Source: an uncultured Kiritimatiellota bacterium (lineage in GTDB: Bacteria > Verrucomicrobiota > Kiritimatiellia > RFP12 > DVOR01). Taken from it: 64,000 nt of DNA. The notes below the pieces were generated by a model. The model was given only the letters and a program-made list of their open reading frames with translations, had not been told where the DNA came from and ran no database searches. The stretch covers positions 62,001 through 126,000 of the forward strand of contig CALXMT010000003.1 of the NCBI GenBank assembly GCA_944389545.1. The letters run 5' to 3'. This document shows positions 24,205 through 32,559 of this stretch, one piece after another; positions within the stretch are counted from its first letter, which is position 1, and the number at the start of each line of letters is the position of its first letter. The translations under genes and the position numbers were made by a program.

Positions 24205-24273
24205 GTGGGGCGTTGCCCCACACCCCGGCAGGGAGAAGTTCTCCCTGCACCCCCGGCACGTCTGCGACGTGCC
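24205..24273. repeat. Three consecutive perfect hairpins
   Basis: GTGGGGC-GTT-GCCCCAC (24205-24221), GCAGGGAGA-AGT-TCTCCCTGC (24228-24248) and GGCACGTC-TGC-GACGTGCC (24255-24273), each with a three-base loop. The third recurs exactly at 59201-59219; the first recurs with loop TCC near 26982. Confidence 0.8.
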
Positions 24274-24382
24274 AACTAGCACGACGGAATGACAAGCACG
24301 ACCCAGCAGGAGGTTCAGGAGATTCAGGAGATGCAGGAGCGCCCGGTAAACGGGCGGAGGACGAGGACTCTGGGAGACAAAC

Positions 24383-24487
24383 AAGCGCGAAGACGATGGG
24401 CGGGAGGGAGCGATCAGCGGGCGTTTAGCCCGCAAAGCGACCGGCGTTAGCCCATCTGGCTTCGCGCGCACTGGCGTTTTTGCGGTT
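24383..24487 (+). repeat. Hairpin-tail repeat, D-type
   Basis: P1 GCGCGAAG (24385-24392) with CTTCGCGC (24460-24467). P2 GATGGGC/GCCCATC. P3 GCGGGC-GTTTA-GCCCGC. The tail GGCGTTTTTGCGG follows. Confidence 0.85.
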
Positions 24488-24518
24488 CATCTCTTTTTCC
24501 CTAGGATACTCCTGGCGC

Positions 24519-24532
24519 GACCCTATAGGGTT
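24519..24532. repeat. Single CTATAG palindrome
   Basis: ACCCTATAGGGTT, a lone copy of the palindrome that forms 23-bp arrays at 5336, 51533 and 59433. Confidence 0.6.
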
Positions 24533-24580
24533 CGGCGGGGGGTGTTAGGGGTTTTGGAAGGGATTTTATGGGGAAAAAAG

Positions 24581-24610
24581 AAAAAGCCCCGGCGGGAGCC
24601 GGGGCTTTTT
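24581..24610 (-). terminator. Rho-independent terminator after pckG
   Basis: AAAAAGCCCCGGC-GGGA-GCCGGGGCTTTTT, perfect 13-bp stem including the A/T tracts, so potentially bidirectional. It lies 18 bases past the minus-strand pckG stop. Confidence 0.92.
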
Positions 24611-24628
24611 GGAGGGGTGGAAGACCGC

Positions 24629-26500
24629 TTACTTGTTGAGGGCGGCGGTGATTTCCTCGAGCTTGGCGGTGAGCTCGGCGGGGATGCGGTCGCCGAACTT
24701 CTCCCAAGACTCCTTGACGCCGGCGACTTCCTTCTTCCAGCCTTCGACGTCGACGGTGAGGAGCTCGTGGAGCGTCTCAGGGGTGGTCTCGCAGCCGGTC
24801 AGGTCGATGGCGTCGTCGGTGGGCATGATGCCGATGGGGGTGTCCTTGGTCTTGGCGGTGCCTTCGATGGCCTCGCAGGCCCACTTGAGGACGCGGGAGT
24901 TGTCGCCGAAGCCGGGCCACATGAAGTGACCGTCGGCGTCCTTGCGGAACCAGTTCACGAAGAAGATCTTCGGGAGCTTGTCGGCGGCGATCTTCTTGCC
25001 CATCTCGAGCCAGTGGCCGAAGTAGTCGGCCATGTTGTAGCCGCAGAAGGGCAGCATGGCCATGGGGTCACGACGGACCTGACCGATCTGGTCGGAGATG
25101 ACGGCGGCGGTGACTTCGGAGCCGGCGGCGGAACCCATGTAGACGCCGTGGGCCCAGTCCTTGGCCATGTTGACCAACGGGATGGTGGAGGGGCGACGGC
25201 CGCCGAAGAGGATGGCGGTGACGGGGACGCCGTTGGGATCCTCCCACTCCTTGGCGATCACGGGGCACTGGACGGCCGGGGCGGTGAAGCGGGAGTTGGG
25301 GTGAGCGGCCTTGATGGGCTCGCCGGTGCCGTCGGGGCTGGCGACCATCTTGTTGGGCTTCTCCTTGGAGGCGTAGCAGTCGTTGCCCTTCCAGTCGATG
25401 CCGTGGGCGGGGGCGGGGACGCCCATGTCTTCCCACCACACATCGCCGTCATCGGTGAGGACGACGTTGGTGAAGATGGTGTTCTTCTCGCAGGCGTGGA
25501 GGGCGTTGGGGTTGGAGATCTTGGAGGTGCCGGGGGCGACGCCGAAGAAGCCGTTCTCGGGGTTGATGGCGTAGAGGGCGCCGTCCTTGCCCACGTGCAT
25601 CCAGGCGATGTCGTCGCCGCAGGTCTCGACCTTCCAGCCGGGGAGGGTGGGGAGCATCATGGCGAGGTTGGTCTTGCCGCAGGCGGAGGGGAAGGCCGCG
25701 GTGATGAAGTAGCTCTTGTTCTCGGGGCTGGTGAGCTTGAGGATGAGCATGTGCTCGGCCATCCAGCCTTCCTTGCGGGCGAGGGCGGAGGCGATGCGCA
25801 GGGCGAAGCACTTCTTGCCGAGGAGGGCGTTGCCGCCGTAACCGGAGCCGAAGGACCAGATGGCCTCTTCGCCGGGGTCGGTGAACTGGGTGATGTACTT
25901 CTTTTCCATCGGGGCGCAGGGCCACGCGACGTCTTCCTGGCCGGGCTCCAGGGGCGCGCCGACGGAGTGGTAGCACTTGACGTACTCGGCGCCCTTGTTG
26001 ATGAGGTCGAGGGCGGCGTCGCCCATGCGGGTCATGATGCGCATGTTGCAGACGACGTAGGGGGAGTCGGTGAGCTCAACGCCGAGCTTGGCGAGGGGCG
26101 AGCCGATGGGGCCCATGGAGAAGGGGATGACGTACATCGTACGGCCCTTCATGCAGCCCTTGTAGAGGTCCCACATGATGGTCTTCATCTCGGTGGGGTC
26201 CATCCAGTTGTTGGTGGGGCCGGCGTTGTTCTTGTCCTTGCAGCAGATGTAGGTGCGCTTCTCGACGCGGGCGACGTCGCTCTCATGGGAGCGGACGAGG
26301 TAGCAGCCGGGGCGCTTCTCTTCGTTCAGCTTGACCCAGGCGCCGCGCTTGACTTCGGCGGCGGCCAGGCGGTCGAACTCTTCCTGGGTGCCGTCGCAGA
26401 CGACGATGTTTTCGGGGGTGGTGTGCTCGGCGAATTCCTTCACCCACGCCTTCAGCTCAGGGTTGGTGATCTTCTCAAGGGCTTTGCAGCAGCAGCTCAT
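24629..26500 (-). CDS. pckG: Phosphoenolpyruvate carboxykinase (GTP)
   Basis: 623 residues, the usual length of the GTP-dependent enzyme. It interconverts oxaloacetate and PEP with GTP/GDP; in fermenting anaerobes it often runs in the carboxylating direction toward succinate. The kinase-1 P-loop with the catalytic cysteine reads FPSACGKTN (270-278, Cys274). Other family blocks are [33 protein letters not shown] and the Asp-rich metal site region. Cytoplasmic. The N terminus starts unusually with SCCCK. Monocistronic: a TTGCGT-17-TACAAT promoter upstream and a strong terminator downstream. Confidence 0.97.
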   Translation of the reverse strand: MSCCCKALEKITNPELKAWVKEFAEHTTPENIVVCDGTQEEFDRLAAAEVKRGAWVKLNEEKRPGCYLVRSHESDVARVEKRTYICCKDKNNAGPTNNWMDPTEMKTIMWDLYKGCMKGRTMYVIPFSMGPIGSPLAKLGVELTDSPYVVCNMRIMTRMGDAALDLINKGAEYVKCYHSVGAPLEPGQEDVAWPCAPMEKKYITQFTDPGEEAIWSFGSGYGGNALLGKKCFALRIASALARKEGWMAEHMLILKLTSPENKSYFITAAFPSACGKTNLAMMLPTLPGWKVETCGDDIAWMHVGKDGALYAINPENGFFGVAPGTSKISNPNALHACEKNTIFTNVVLTDDGDVWWEDMGVPAPAHGIDWKGNDCYASKEKPNKMVASPDGTGEPIKAAHPNSRFTAPAVQCPVIAKEWEDPNGVPVTAILFGGRRPSTIPLVNMAKDWAHGVYMGSAAGSEVTAAVISDQIGQVRRDPMAMLPFCGYNMADYFGHWLEMGKKIAADKLPKIFFVNWFRKDADGHFMWPGFGDNSRVLKWACEAIEGTAKTKDTPIGIMPTDDAIDLTGCETTPETLHELLTVDVEGWKKEVAGVKESWEKFGDRIPAELTAKLEEITAALNK

Positions 26501-26584
26501 TATGCTTCTCCGTTGCGTTGGTTTGCCTTGGGGGCTTGGCCGCGCACCCGCGCTTCCGCCTGCCTTGGCTTAAAAACGTTCTCT

Positions 26585-26613
26585 ATTGTACCGCACCCTG
26601 CACGCGCACGCAA
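26585..26613 (-). promoter_or_regulatory. Sigma70-type promoter of pckG
   Basis: Minus strand TTGCGT (complement 26608-26613), exact 17-base spacer, TACAAT (complement 26585-26590). The 5' leader to the ATG at 26500 is about 78 bases. Confidence 0.75.
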
Positions 26614-26633
26614 GTTTTTTTACCGACCGGCAA

Positions 26634-26745
26634 TGCTGTCCGGGGGAAATTGGGACCGCAAAGACGCAAGGGGCGACTTGCGCCGCCCCGGAGAACGGAG
26701 AACGGAGAACGGAGAACAGAACGCGCGACAAGCGCGCGACAGGTG
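26634..26745 (-). repeat. E-type repeat joined to a hairpin-tail tail
   Basis: The tail complement GTCCGGGGGAAATTGGGACC and GCAAAGACGCAAGG runs straight into an E-type unit: hairpin with GGGGCG/CCGCCCC arms, four GGAGAAC heptads and hairpin CGCGC-GACAA-GCGCG. This shows that E-type units also use the shared tail. Confidence 0.7.
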
Positions 26746-26754
26746 AAGGTTTCC

Positions 26755-26850
26755 GCAAAGACGCAAATCTTGCAGGAAAGGTGGGGCGCTAACGCCGGGC
26801 GCGCGTCCGTACGCCCTCCCGTGCCCCACTGTCCTGCGCCAAAAGGAGAT
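26755..26850 (-). repeat. Hairpin-tail repeat, B-type
   Basis: Tail complement CCGCAAAGACGCAAA, GCAGGAAAGGTGGGGCGC, then GTGCCCCACTGTCCTGC. P2 arms GTGGGGC/GCCCCAC pair here; P3 is imperfect. Confidence 0.75.
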
Positions 26851-26919
26851 GAGGAAGTTTGGAAGCTTGGAGGCTTGGAAGTTAGCCGTGGAAGGATCAC
26901 GCTTTGCGCTCCCGGGTTT

Positions 26920-27005
26920 TCGGGGAGGGGGTTCGCCCCACACCCCACTATAGAAGCTTGGCTGATTAGCTGATTGGCGTTTTGGTGGGGCTCCGCCCCA
27001 CACCC
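26920..27005. other. Non-coding stretch with GC hairpins
   Basis: GTGGGGC-TCC-GCCCCAC near 26982 and a CTGATTAGCTGATTGG stretch that is the complement of the CCAATCAGC tandem repeat at 59953. No gene seen. Confidence 0.5.
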
Positions 27006-27012
27006 CTGCTTA

Positions 27013-27145
27013 GACGCGAAGACGATGGGCGGGAGGGAGCGATCAGCGGGCGTTTAGCCCGCAAAGCGACCTGCGTTAGCCCATCTGGCTTCGCGCGCAC
27101 TGACGTTTTTGCGGGAAAAGAAGGCTCACTGATTTCTCGGACACT
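27013..27145 (+). repeat. Hairpin-tail repeat, D-type with extended tail
   Basis: GACGCGAAGACGATGGGC, inner stem GCGGGC-GTTTA-GCCCGC, GCCCATC and CTTCGCGC. The tail GACGTTTTTGCGG continues to CGGACACTATTGG. Confidence 0.85.
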
Positions 27146-27179
27146 ATTGGCCAACCAGGGAGGCCGAATCCTAAGGGAA

Positions 27180-27734
27180 TCAGGCGCGGCGGTAGACGGC
27201 GAGGCGGGTTTTGCCGTATTCGCGGTCGCGGAGGAGGGTGAAGCCGGGGATGGGGAGGGCGTCGGTGCGGAAGTCGGTCTCGAAGATGAGGAGGGCGTCC
27301 GGGGCGAGGGCGCCGCGGGCGAGGAGGGCGGCGGCGATTTGGGCGGGGCCGAGTTCCTCGGCGTGGCGGTAGGGCGGGTCGGCGAAGACGATGTCCCAGG
27401 GGCCGGCGGGGGGATGGGTGCCGCGGAGCCAGGCGTCGGCGTCGGCGAGGCGGGCGCAGTCCGTGGGGATGGCGAAGGCCTCGAGGTTTTGGCGGAGGGT
27501 GTCGAAGACCTTGCGGTCACGCTCGATGAAGTCGGCGGAGGCGGCGCCTCGGCTGAGGGCCTCGATGCCGACGGCGCCGGAGCCGGCGTAGAGGTCGAGG
27601 AAGCGCGCGCCGGGGAGGGCGGTCTGAAGGAGGTTGAAGAGGGCCTCGCGGACGCGGTCCTGGGTGGGGCGGGTGGCCTCGGATTTCGGGGCGCGGAGGG
27701 TTCTGCCGCGCCAGTCGCCGCCGGTGATTCTCAT
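27180..27734 (-). CDS. rsmD: 16S rRNA (guanine(966)-N(2))-methyltransferase
   Basis: 184 residues, standard RsmD length. SAM-dependent methylation of G966 in 16S rRNA on the assembled small subunit. The N terminus MRITGGDWRGRTL and RPTQDRVREALFN are diagnostic. The SAM motif is DLYAGSGAVG (47-56) and the catalytic motif DPPY (119-122). The ATG at 27734 overlaps the stop of the upstream membrane-protein gene by four bases (ATGA). Last gene of the ppiB-led operon. In many bacteria rsmD sits beside coaD, which is not seen here. Cytoplasmic. Confidence 0.94.
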   Translation of the reverse strand: MRITGGDWRGRTLRAPKSEATRPTQDRVREALFNLLQTALPGARFLDLYAGSGAVGIEALSRGAASADFIERDRKVFDTLRQNLEAFAIPTDCARLADADAWLRGTHPPAGPWDIVFADPPYRHAEELGPAQIAAALLARGALAPDALLIFETDFRTDALPIPGFTLLRDREYGKTRLAVYRRA

Positions 27735-28318
27735 GGGGTGTCCTCTGTTGGGGGAAGGCCGAGGAGGTCGCGCATGGTGGCTTCGGTGAAGCCCTGCGCG
27801 TGGGGGAAGGTCTTGACGGAACCATCGGGGAGGCGCAGCTCCAGGGTTTGGAGTTCCGGGTTCACGAATTCCTCGGCGCGGTTGGTGTAAAGGAGGGTGG
27901 AGGGGAGGGAGACGCGGGTGACCTCCTCGGCGTAGAGCAGGGCGGCGGGGTGGAGGGCCGCGACGGTGTAGGTGGCGCCTTCGTAGTCGACGCGGTCGGG
28001 GATGGTCCAGTCGGTGACCCAGAAGCAGGGGCGGGTGACGATGGCGATGCGCTTGGGGTAGTTGAGCCAGTAGCGCGTGTCGCCGATGGCGATGCCGAGG
28101 ACGAGGTCGGGGTCGAAGTTCTTGTAGAGGGTGGCGTCTTCCGGCGAATCGAAGTGCAGGCCGCTGCGCCAGCGGACGGAGACCTCCTTGGGGATGACGC
28201 CGGCGAAGTCGGCGATGACATAGCCGCCGAGGAAGAGGACGACGCAGACGCCAAAGACCCAACGCGCGATTCTGTCGCGGCGGCTACGGGCCTCTTCGTC
28301 GGTCAAGGGGCGCCTCAT
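27731..28318 (-). CDS. Single-pass membrane protein of unknown function
   Basis: 195 residues. A short Arg-rich cytoplasmic N terminus (DEEARSRRDRIARW) is followed by one membrane helix (residues 20-38, VFGVCVVLFLGGYVIADFA) and a soluble region of about 150 residues with several Trp and Tyr (RYWLNYP, RPCFWVTDW, VDYEGATYTV). This is presumably periplasmic by the positive-inside rule. No recognised family. It overlaps pdxA upstream and rsmD downstream by four bases each (ATGA), so it is certainly translated with them, but these neighbours give no clue to function. Confidence 0.72.
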   Translation of the reverse strand: MRRPLTDEEARSRRDRIARWVFGVCVVLFLGGYVIADFAGVIPKEVSVRWRSGLHFDSPEDATLYKNFDPDLVLGIAIGDTRYWLNYPKRIAIVTRPCFWVTDWTIPDRVDYEGATYTVAALHPAALLYAEEVTRVSLPSTLLYTNRAEEFVNPELQTLELRLPDGSVKTFPHAQGFTEATMRDLLGLPPTEDTP

Positions 28319-29262
28319 CGGGTCAGCTCCCGGGCCTTGCGGATGGCGGCGACCATGCTTTGCGCGGAGGCTCGGCCCTGCCAGGCGAGGGCGAAGGCGG
28401 TGCCGTGGTCGGGGCTGGTGCGGACGAAGGGGAGGCCGAGGGTGGTGTTCACGCCCTCCACGAAGGCGGCGCGCTTGAAGGGGATGAGGCCCTGGTCGTG
28501 GTACATGGCGACGAAGCCGTCGAAGCGGTCGGCGCCGGCGGCGGGGGTCATGGCGGTGTCCGGGACGAGGGGGCCCTCGAAGTCGGCCCACGGCTGGGCG
28601 GCGGCGATGGCCGGCGTGAGGACGCGGGCTTCTTCGTCGCCGAAGGCGCCGTCCTCGCCGGCGTGGGGATTGAGGGCCAGGACGCCGATGCGCGGGCGGC
28701 GGCCATGCAGACGCGTGAGGGCGTCGGCGAAGTCGCGGAAGACGCGCAGGAGTCGGGGCTCGGTGATGAGGTCGGGGACGTCGCGGAGGGCGCAGTGGAT
28801 GGTGGCGAGGGCCATGGCGAGGCCCGGCGCGAAGAAGGCCATGGTGGCCTCCTCGCGGCCGCAGAGACGGGCGAGGAGCTCGGTGTGGCCGGGGACGTCG
28901 GTGTGTCCGGCGAGGTGGAGGGCGGCTTTGCTGAAGGGCGCGGTCACGATGCCCCGCACGCGGCCCGCGAGGGCGTCCTGTCCGGCGGCCGTGACGCAGG
29001 CGTAGGCCAGTTCACCGGTCGCGGCCTGGTTCTCCCCGGGGCGGATGACCTCGACGGGACAGGCGAGGGGCAGGTCGCGCCAAGCGATGTTCGGGGAGTC
29101 CGGCACGGGGACGCCGGCGGCGGCGCAGGCTCGCGCGAAGAGGGCGCGGTTGGTGTAGACGACGAAGTGTTCTTCCGGGAAGGCGGCCAAGGCCCGGGCC
29201 GTGATTTCCGGCCCGATGCCCGCGCAGTCGCCCCCCGTGATTGCAAGCGGTCGCATGGTCAT
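28315..29262 (-). CDS. pdxA: 4-hydroxythreonine-4-phosphate dehydrogenase family protein
   Basis: 315 residues, normal for PdxA, which oxidises 4-phosphohydroxy-L-threonine with NAD in pyridoxal-phosphate synthesis. Family blocks are ITGGDCAGIGPEI near the N terminus, TAPFSKAALHLAGH with the metal-binding His and the following GHTELLA, LNPHAGEDG, and MYHDQGLIPFK near the C terminus, then TSPDHGTAFALA. The start at 29262 overlaps the upstream stop (ATGA); a second Met two codons on is equally possible. PdxA2-type paralogues act in other pathways, so the pyridoxal role is likely but not certain. Cytoplasmic. Confidence 0.9.
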   Translation of the reverse strand: MTMRPLAITGGDCAGIGPEITARALAAFPEEHFVVYTNRALFARACAAAGVPVPDSPNIAWRDLPLACPVEVIRPGENQAATGELAYACVTAAGQDALAGRVRGIVTAPFSKAALHLAGHTDVPGHTELLARLCGREEATMAFFAPGLAMALATIHCALRDVPDLITEPRLLRVFRDFADALTRLHGRRPRIGVLALNPHAGEDGAFGDEEARVLTPAIAAAQPWADFEGPLVPDTAMTPAAGADRFDGFVAMYHDQGLIPFKRAAFVEGVNTTLGLPFVRTSPDHGTAFALAWQGRASAQSMVAAIRKARELTR

Positions 29263-30761
29263 GGAGCGTCAGGGGCGTCCGGCGTCGGCGCGGGGGTCGG
29301 CTCCGCGGCGGCGAGGTCGGCCTGTTTGGCAGCCGGCGCTTCCTCGGTGATGGGGGCGCCGTTCTCGTCGGTGGTGGCGCTGTCCGGCGGGGGCTCATCG
29401 GTCCAGCCGCCGCCGAGCGCACGGTAGAGGGTGATGGCGTTGGTGAAGAGGGTGGCGCGGTGGGAGACGAGGGCCTCTTGGGCGCTGAGGAGGCTGGACT
29501 GGCGGGTGAGGACGTCGTCGATGGTGATTTCGCCGTTCTCGTAGAGTTGGTCGGCGATGCGGAGGGCCTCGGCGCTGAAGCTCTCGGCGGCGCGGAGGTC
29601 GTTGGTGCGCTCGGCCTCGCGGCGGCAGGCGTCCCAGGCGGCCTCGGCCTCTTGGTAGGCCTCGAGGACGGTGTCCTCGTAGGTCGCGATTTGGGCGTCG
29701 AGGGTGGCTTTGGCGGACTCGACGCGTTTGCGCCAGGTACCGAAGCCGAAGATGTTCCAACTGACGGAGGGGCCGAAGTTGACGGACTGAGTGTAGTCGG
29801 ACCAAGGCGTGAGGTCGGGGGTGGAGAGGCCGATGTTGCCGCCGAGGGTGAAGCGCGGATAGAGCTCGGCGGTGGCGACGCCGACGGCGGCGGTCTGGGC
29901 GTGGACGTTCTCCTCGGCGATGCGGATGTCCGCGCGGCGGCGGAGGAGTTCGTTGGGGAGGACCTTGGGGGAGAGGTCCGGGAGGGTCATCTCGTCCAGC
30001 GACTCGCGGAGGCGGGCCTGCGTGGCGTAGGGCGCCTGGCCGGTGAGCCAATCGAGGCGGAGTTGGGCGGCGGTGAGGTTCTGGCGAAGCGAGGGGATGG
30101 AGGCGCGGGTGGTGGCGGTCTGGGCCTCCGTGGCCGCGACGTCGTACCACGGGACTATGCCGGCCAGGGCGCGCTCGCGGATGACGGCGGCGGTCTTTTC
30201 CTGAAGGGCGAGGTTGGCCTCGGCGATGTTGACCTGCGCGGCGTAACGGCGGAGCTCGACGTAGGCGGTGGCAATCTCGGCGGCGAGGGTGACGCGGACG
30301 TCTTGGAGGGTGTAGGCGAGGCGGGCCTCGTTGGCCATCTGTTGCTCAACGGAGCGGCGGACGCCGCCGAAGATGTCGATTTCCCAGGAGGCGTCGCCGC
30401 GGGCGGTCAGGTTGTCCTCCCAGCCTTGGCGTTGGGCGCCCCAGGAGCGGCCCCACGTGTAGGAACCGCTGGCGGTGAATTGCGGCCAGAAGCCGGCTTC
30501 GGTGCTCTCGCGGAGGGCGCGCTGGGCGCGGAGGTTGGCGATGGCGGCCTCGACGGTGGGCGCGTTCTTGAGCCCCTCTTCGATGAGGTCGCAGAGCAGG
30601 GGGTCTTGGAAGTCCTGCCACCAGTTGGCAAGGGACTCGGTCTCGTAGCCGGAGCCTTCGAAGAGCTCGGCGGTGGTCTCGGGGGCCTCGGGCGGCGTGT
30701 AGTCCGGGCCGACGGCGGCGCAGCCGGAGAGGAGCAAGAAGAAGAGGGGCGCGCGCTTCAT
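29259..30761 (-). CDS. Outer-membrane efflux lipoprotein (OprM/NodT, TolC family)
   Basis: 500 residues. Lipoprotein signal with lipobox LLSGC, then the family-typical AVGPDYTPPEAPE, followed by two TolC-type helical/beta repeats: WWQDFQDPLLCDLIEEGLKNAP starts the first, and LRRRADIRIAEENVHAQTAAVG the hinge of the second. It should form a trimeric channel across the outer membrane for tripartite efflux pumps. A Pro/Ala/Asp-rich tail of about 45 residues ends the protein. No periplasmic adaptor or RND/ABC pump gene is adjacent, so its partners lie elsewhere. The ATG at 30761 starts one base after the ppiB stop; an in-frame extension to 30857 lies inside ppiB and was rejected. Confidence 0.9.
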   Translation of the reverse strand: MKRAPLFFLLLSGCAAVGPDYTPPEAPETTAELFEGSGYETESLANWWQDFQDPLLCDLIEEGLKNAPTVEAAIANLRAQRALRESTEAGFWPQFTASGSYTWGRSWGAQRQGWEDNLTARGDASWEIDIFGGVRRSVEQQMANEARLAYTLQDVRVTLAAEIATAYVELRRYAAQVNIAEANLALQEKTAAVIRERALAGIVPWYDVAATEAQTATTRASIPSLRQNLTAAQLRLDWLTGQAPYATQARLRESLDEMTLPDLSPKVLPNELLRRRADIRIAEENVHAQTAAVGVATAELYPRFTLGGNIGLSTPDLTPWSDYTQSVNFGPSVSWNIFGFGTWRKRVESAKATLDAQIATYEDTVLEAYQEAEAAWDACRREAERTNDLRAAESFSAEALRIADQLYENGEITIDDVLTRQSSLLSAQEALVSHRATLFTNAITLYRALGGGWTDEPPPDSATTDENGAPITEEAPAAKQADLAAAEPTPAPTPDAPDAP

Positions 30762-30762
30762 G

Positions 30763-31260
30763 TCAGGCCCGGCGGACGGATTCGATGACGATGGGGGTGT
30801 GCGGGACGTCCTGGTGGCGGCCGAAGAAGCCGGTGGGGACCTGCTCAATCTCGTCAACGGTGTCGAACCCGGCGGAAACGCGGCCGAAGACGGCGTAGCC
30901 GTAGGCGGAGGGGTTGGGGGCGCGGAAGTCGAGGAAGTCGTTGTCGACGGTGTTGATGAAGAACTGCGCGGTGGCGGAGTTGATTTCGGGGGTGCGGGCC
31001 ATCGCGATGGCGTACTTGCGGTTCTTGAGTCCGTTGTGGGCCTCGTTGCGGATGGGCTCGTGGGTGGGCTTCTGGACCATGTCCGGGGTGAAGCCGCCGC
31101 CCTGGATCATGAAGCCGGGGATGACGCGGTGGAAGATGAGGCCATCGTAAAAGCCTTCGTCGATGTAGCGGAGGAAGTTGGCGACGGTGATGGGCGCGGC
31201 GGATTCGTCGAGCTCCAGGGTGATATCGCCTTTGTTGGTCTTCATGATAACGGTGGTCAT
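30763..31260 (-). CDS. Peptidyl-prolyl cis-trans isomerase (cyclophilin, PpiB type)
   Basis: 165 residues, single cyclophilin domain. Catalyses proline isomerisation during folding. Active-site and ligand residues are in FHRVIPGFMIQGGG (Arg and Phe conserved), MARTPEINSATAQFFIN (Met, Ala, Gln, Phe) and the GYAVFGRV strand. No signal peptide, so it is a cytoplasmic PpiB-like form. First gene of the five-gene minus-strand operon (ppiB, OprM-like, pdxA, membrane protein, rsmD). AAAGGA RBS and a CTGACG-18-CATAAT promoter lie upstream. Confidence 0.94.
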   Translation of the reverse strand: MTTVIMKTNKGDITLELDESAAPITVANFLRYIDEGFYDGLIFHRVIPGFMIQGGGFTPDMVQKPTHEPIRNEAHNGLKNRKYAIAMARTPEINSATAQFFINTVDNDFLDFRAPNPSAYGYAVFGRVSAGFDTVDEIEQVPTGFFGRHQDVPHTPIVIESVRRA

Positions 31261-31283
31261 GGCAAGGGGTCCTTTCGGAAGAT

Positions 31284-31313
31284 ATTATGGCACATCGCGC
31301 GGCGCGCCGTCAG
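31284..31313 (-). promoter_or_regulatory. Promoter of the ppiB-rsmD operon
   Basis: Minus strand CTGACG (complement 31308-31313), 18-base spacer, CATAAT (complement 31284-31289). A GC-rich palindromic stretch (GGCGCGCC) lies in the spacer. Confidence 0.5.
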
Positions 31314-31352
31314 CGGGAAGGTGCGGCGGCGCGGGTGTGCGTACGCGGGGAA

Positions 31353-32546
31353 TCAGACCTTGGCGAGGCCGCCCTCGGAGGTCTCCTTGTAGAGGGAAGG
31401 CAGGTCGTGGCCGGTCTGCAACATGGCGCGGACGACCTTGTCGAAGGAGATGCTATGCTGGCCGTCGGAGAGGGCGGCGTACATGTTCGCATCCATGGCG
31501 CGGGCGGCGGCGAAGGCGTTACGCTCGATGCAGGGGATTTGGACGAGGCCGTTGATGGGGTCGCAGGTGAGGCCGAGGTGGTGCTCCAGACCCATCTCGG
31601 CGGCGTACTCGATCTGGTTGGGGGAGCCGCCGAAGATTTGGTTGACGGCGCCGGCGGCCATGGCGCAGGCCACGCCGATCTCGCCCTGACAGCCGACCTC
31701 CGCACCGGAGATGGAGGCATTCTCCTTGACGATGGCGCCGATGAGGCCGGCGGTGGCCAGGGCGCGGATGATGCGCTTCTCGGAGAGGTCGTGGTGCTTA
31801 TAGAGATAGTAGAGGCAGGCGGGGAGGACGCCGGCGCTGCCGCAGGTGGGCGCGGTGACGATCAGGCCCGTGCCGGCGGCGTTTTCCTCGGCCACGGCCA
31901 GGGCGTAGGCATAGAGCAGGCCGCGGCCGCGGATACCCTCGCGCATGCCCATGGCGCGGCGGTAGTAGACGCTGGCCTTGCGCTGGAGGCCGAGCCCGCC
32001 GGGGAGGACGCCCTCGGCGTCGAGGCCGCGCTCCACGGCCTCGCGCATGACACGCCACACCTCACGCATATGGTCGAAGACGGGCTGGCCTTCGTATTCC
32101 AGGACGTATTCCCAGAAGATGCGGCCGGTCTCGTTGTACCACTTGAGGATGCCGCCCATGGTGGTGTAAGGGTAGGGGACGGCGGTGGTCTGGGTCTTTC
32201 CGGGGCCTTCCGAGAGGAAGCCGCCGCCGATGCTGTAGACCTCCCAGTCGCCGAGTTCGGCGCCGTCCGGCCCGAAGGCGTGGAAGCGCATGCCGTTGGG
32301 GTGGAAGGGGAGGAAGACGGTGGGCTGCCAGTCGATCTCCGTGCGCTCGGGGCCGAGGGCGTCGAGGATGGCCTTGTCGGTGAGGTGGCCGCGGCCGGTG
32401 GCGGCGAGCGAGCCGTAGAGCGAGACGCGGAAGCGTGCGGCCTGCGGGAAGCGGGCCAGGAAGGTCTCGGCGGCGCGGCGGGGGCCCATGGTGTGGGAAC
32501 TCGAGGGGCCGACGCCGATTTTGAAGATGTCGCGGATGGAATCCAT
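31353..32546 (-). CDS. L-serine ammonia-lyase, iron-sulfur-dependent, single chain
   Basis: 397 residues with fused beta and alpha domains. Deaminates L-serine to pyruvate using a [4Fe-4S] cluster. The N terminus DIFKIGVGPSSSHTMGP is the beta-domain signature. Cluster cysteines sit in TAPTCGSAGVLP, VGCQGEIGVACAMAAGAV and LTCDPINGLVQIPCIERN. It is shorter than E. coli SdaA (about 455), mostly at the start of the alpha domain and the C terminus. RBS AGGAGA supports the ATG at 32546. Oxygen-sensitive enzyme, consistent with an anaerobic host. Last gene of the moxR-DUF58-sda transcript, 13 bases after DUF58; the functional link is unclear. Confidence 0.93.
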   Translation of the reverse strand: MDSIRDIFKIGVGPSSSHTMGPRRAAETFLARFPQAARFRVSLYGSLAATGRGHLTDKAILDALGPERTEIDWQPTVFLPFHPNGMRFHAFGPDGAELGDWEVYSIGGGFLSEGPGKTQTTAVPYPYTTMGGILKWYNETGRIFWEYVLEYEGQPVFDHMREVWRVMREAVERGLDAEGVLPGGLGLQRKASVYYRRAMGMREGIRGRGLLYAYALAVAEENAAGTGLIVTAPTCGSAGVLPACLYYLYKHHDLSEKRIIRALATAGLIGAIVKENASISGAEVGCQGEIGVACAMAAGAVNQIFGGSPNQIEYAAEMGLEHHLGLTCDPINGLVQIPCIERNAFAAARAMDANMYAALSDGQHSISFDKVVRAMLQTGHDLPSLYKETSEGGLAKV

Positions 32547-32559
32547 GTCTGTCTCCTGT

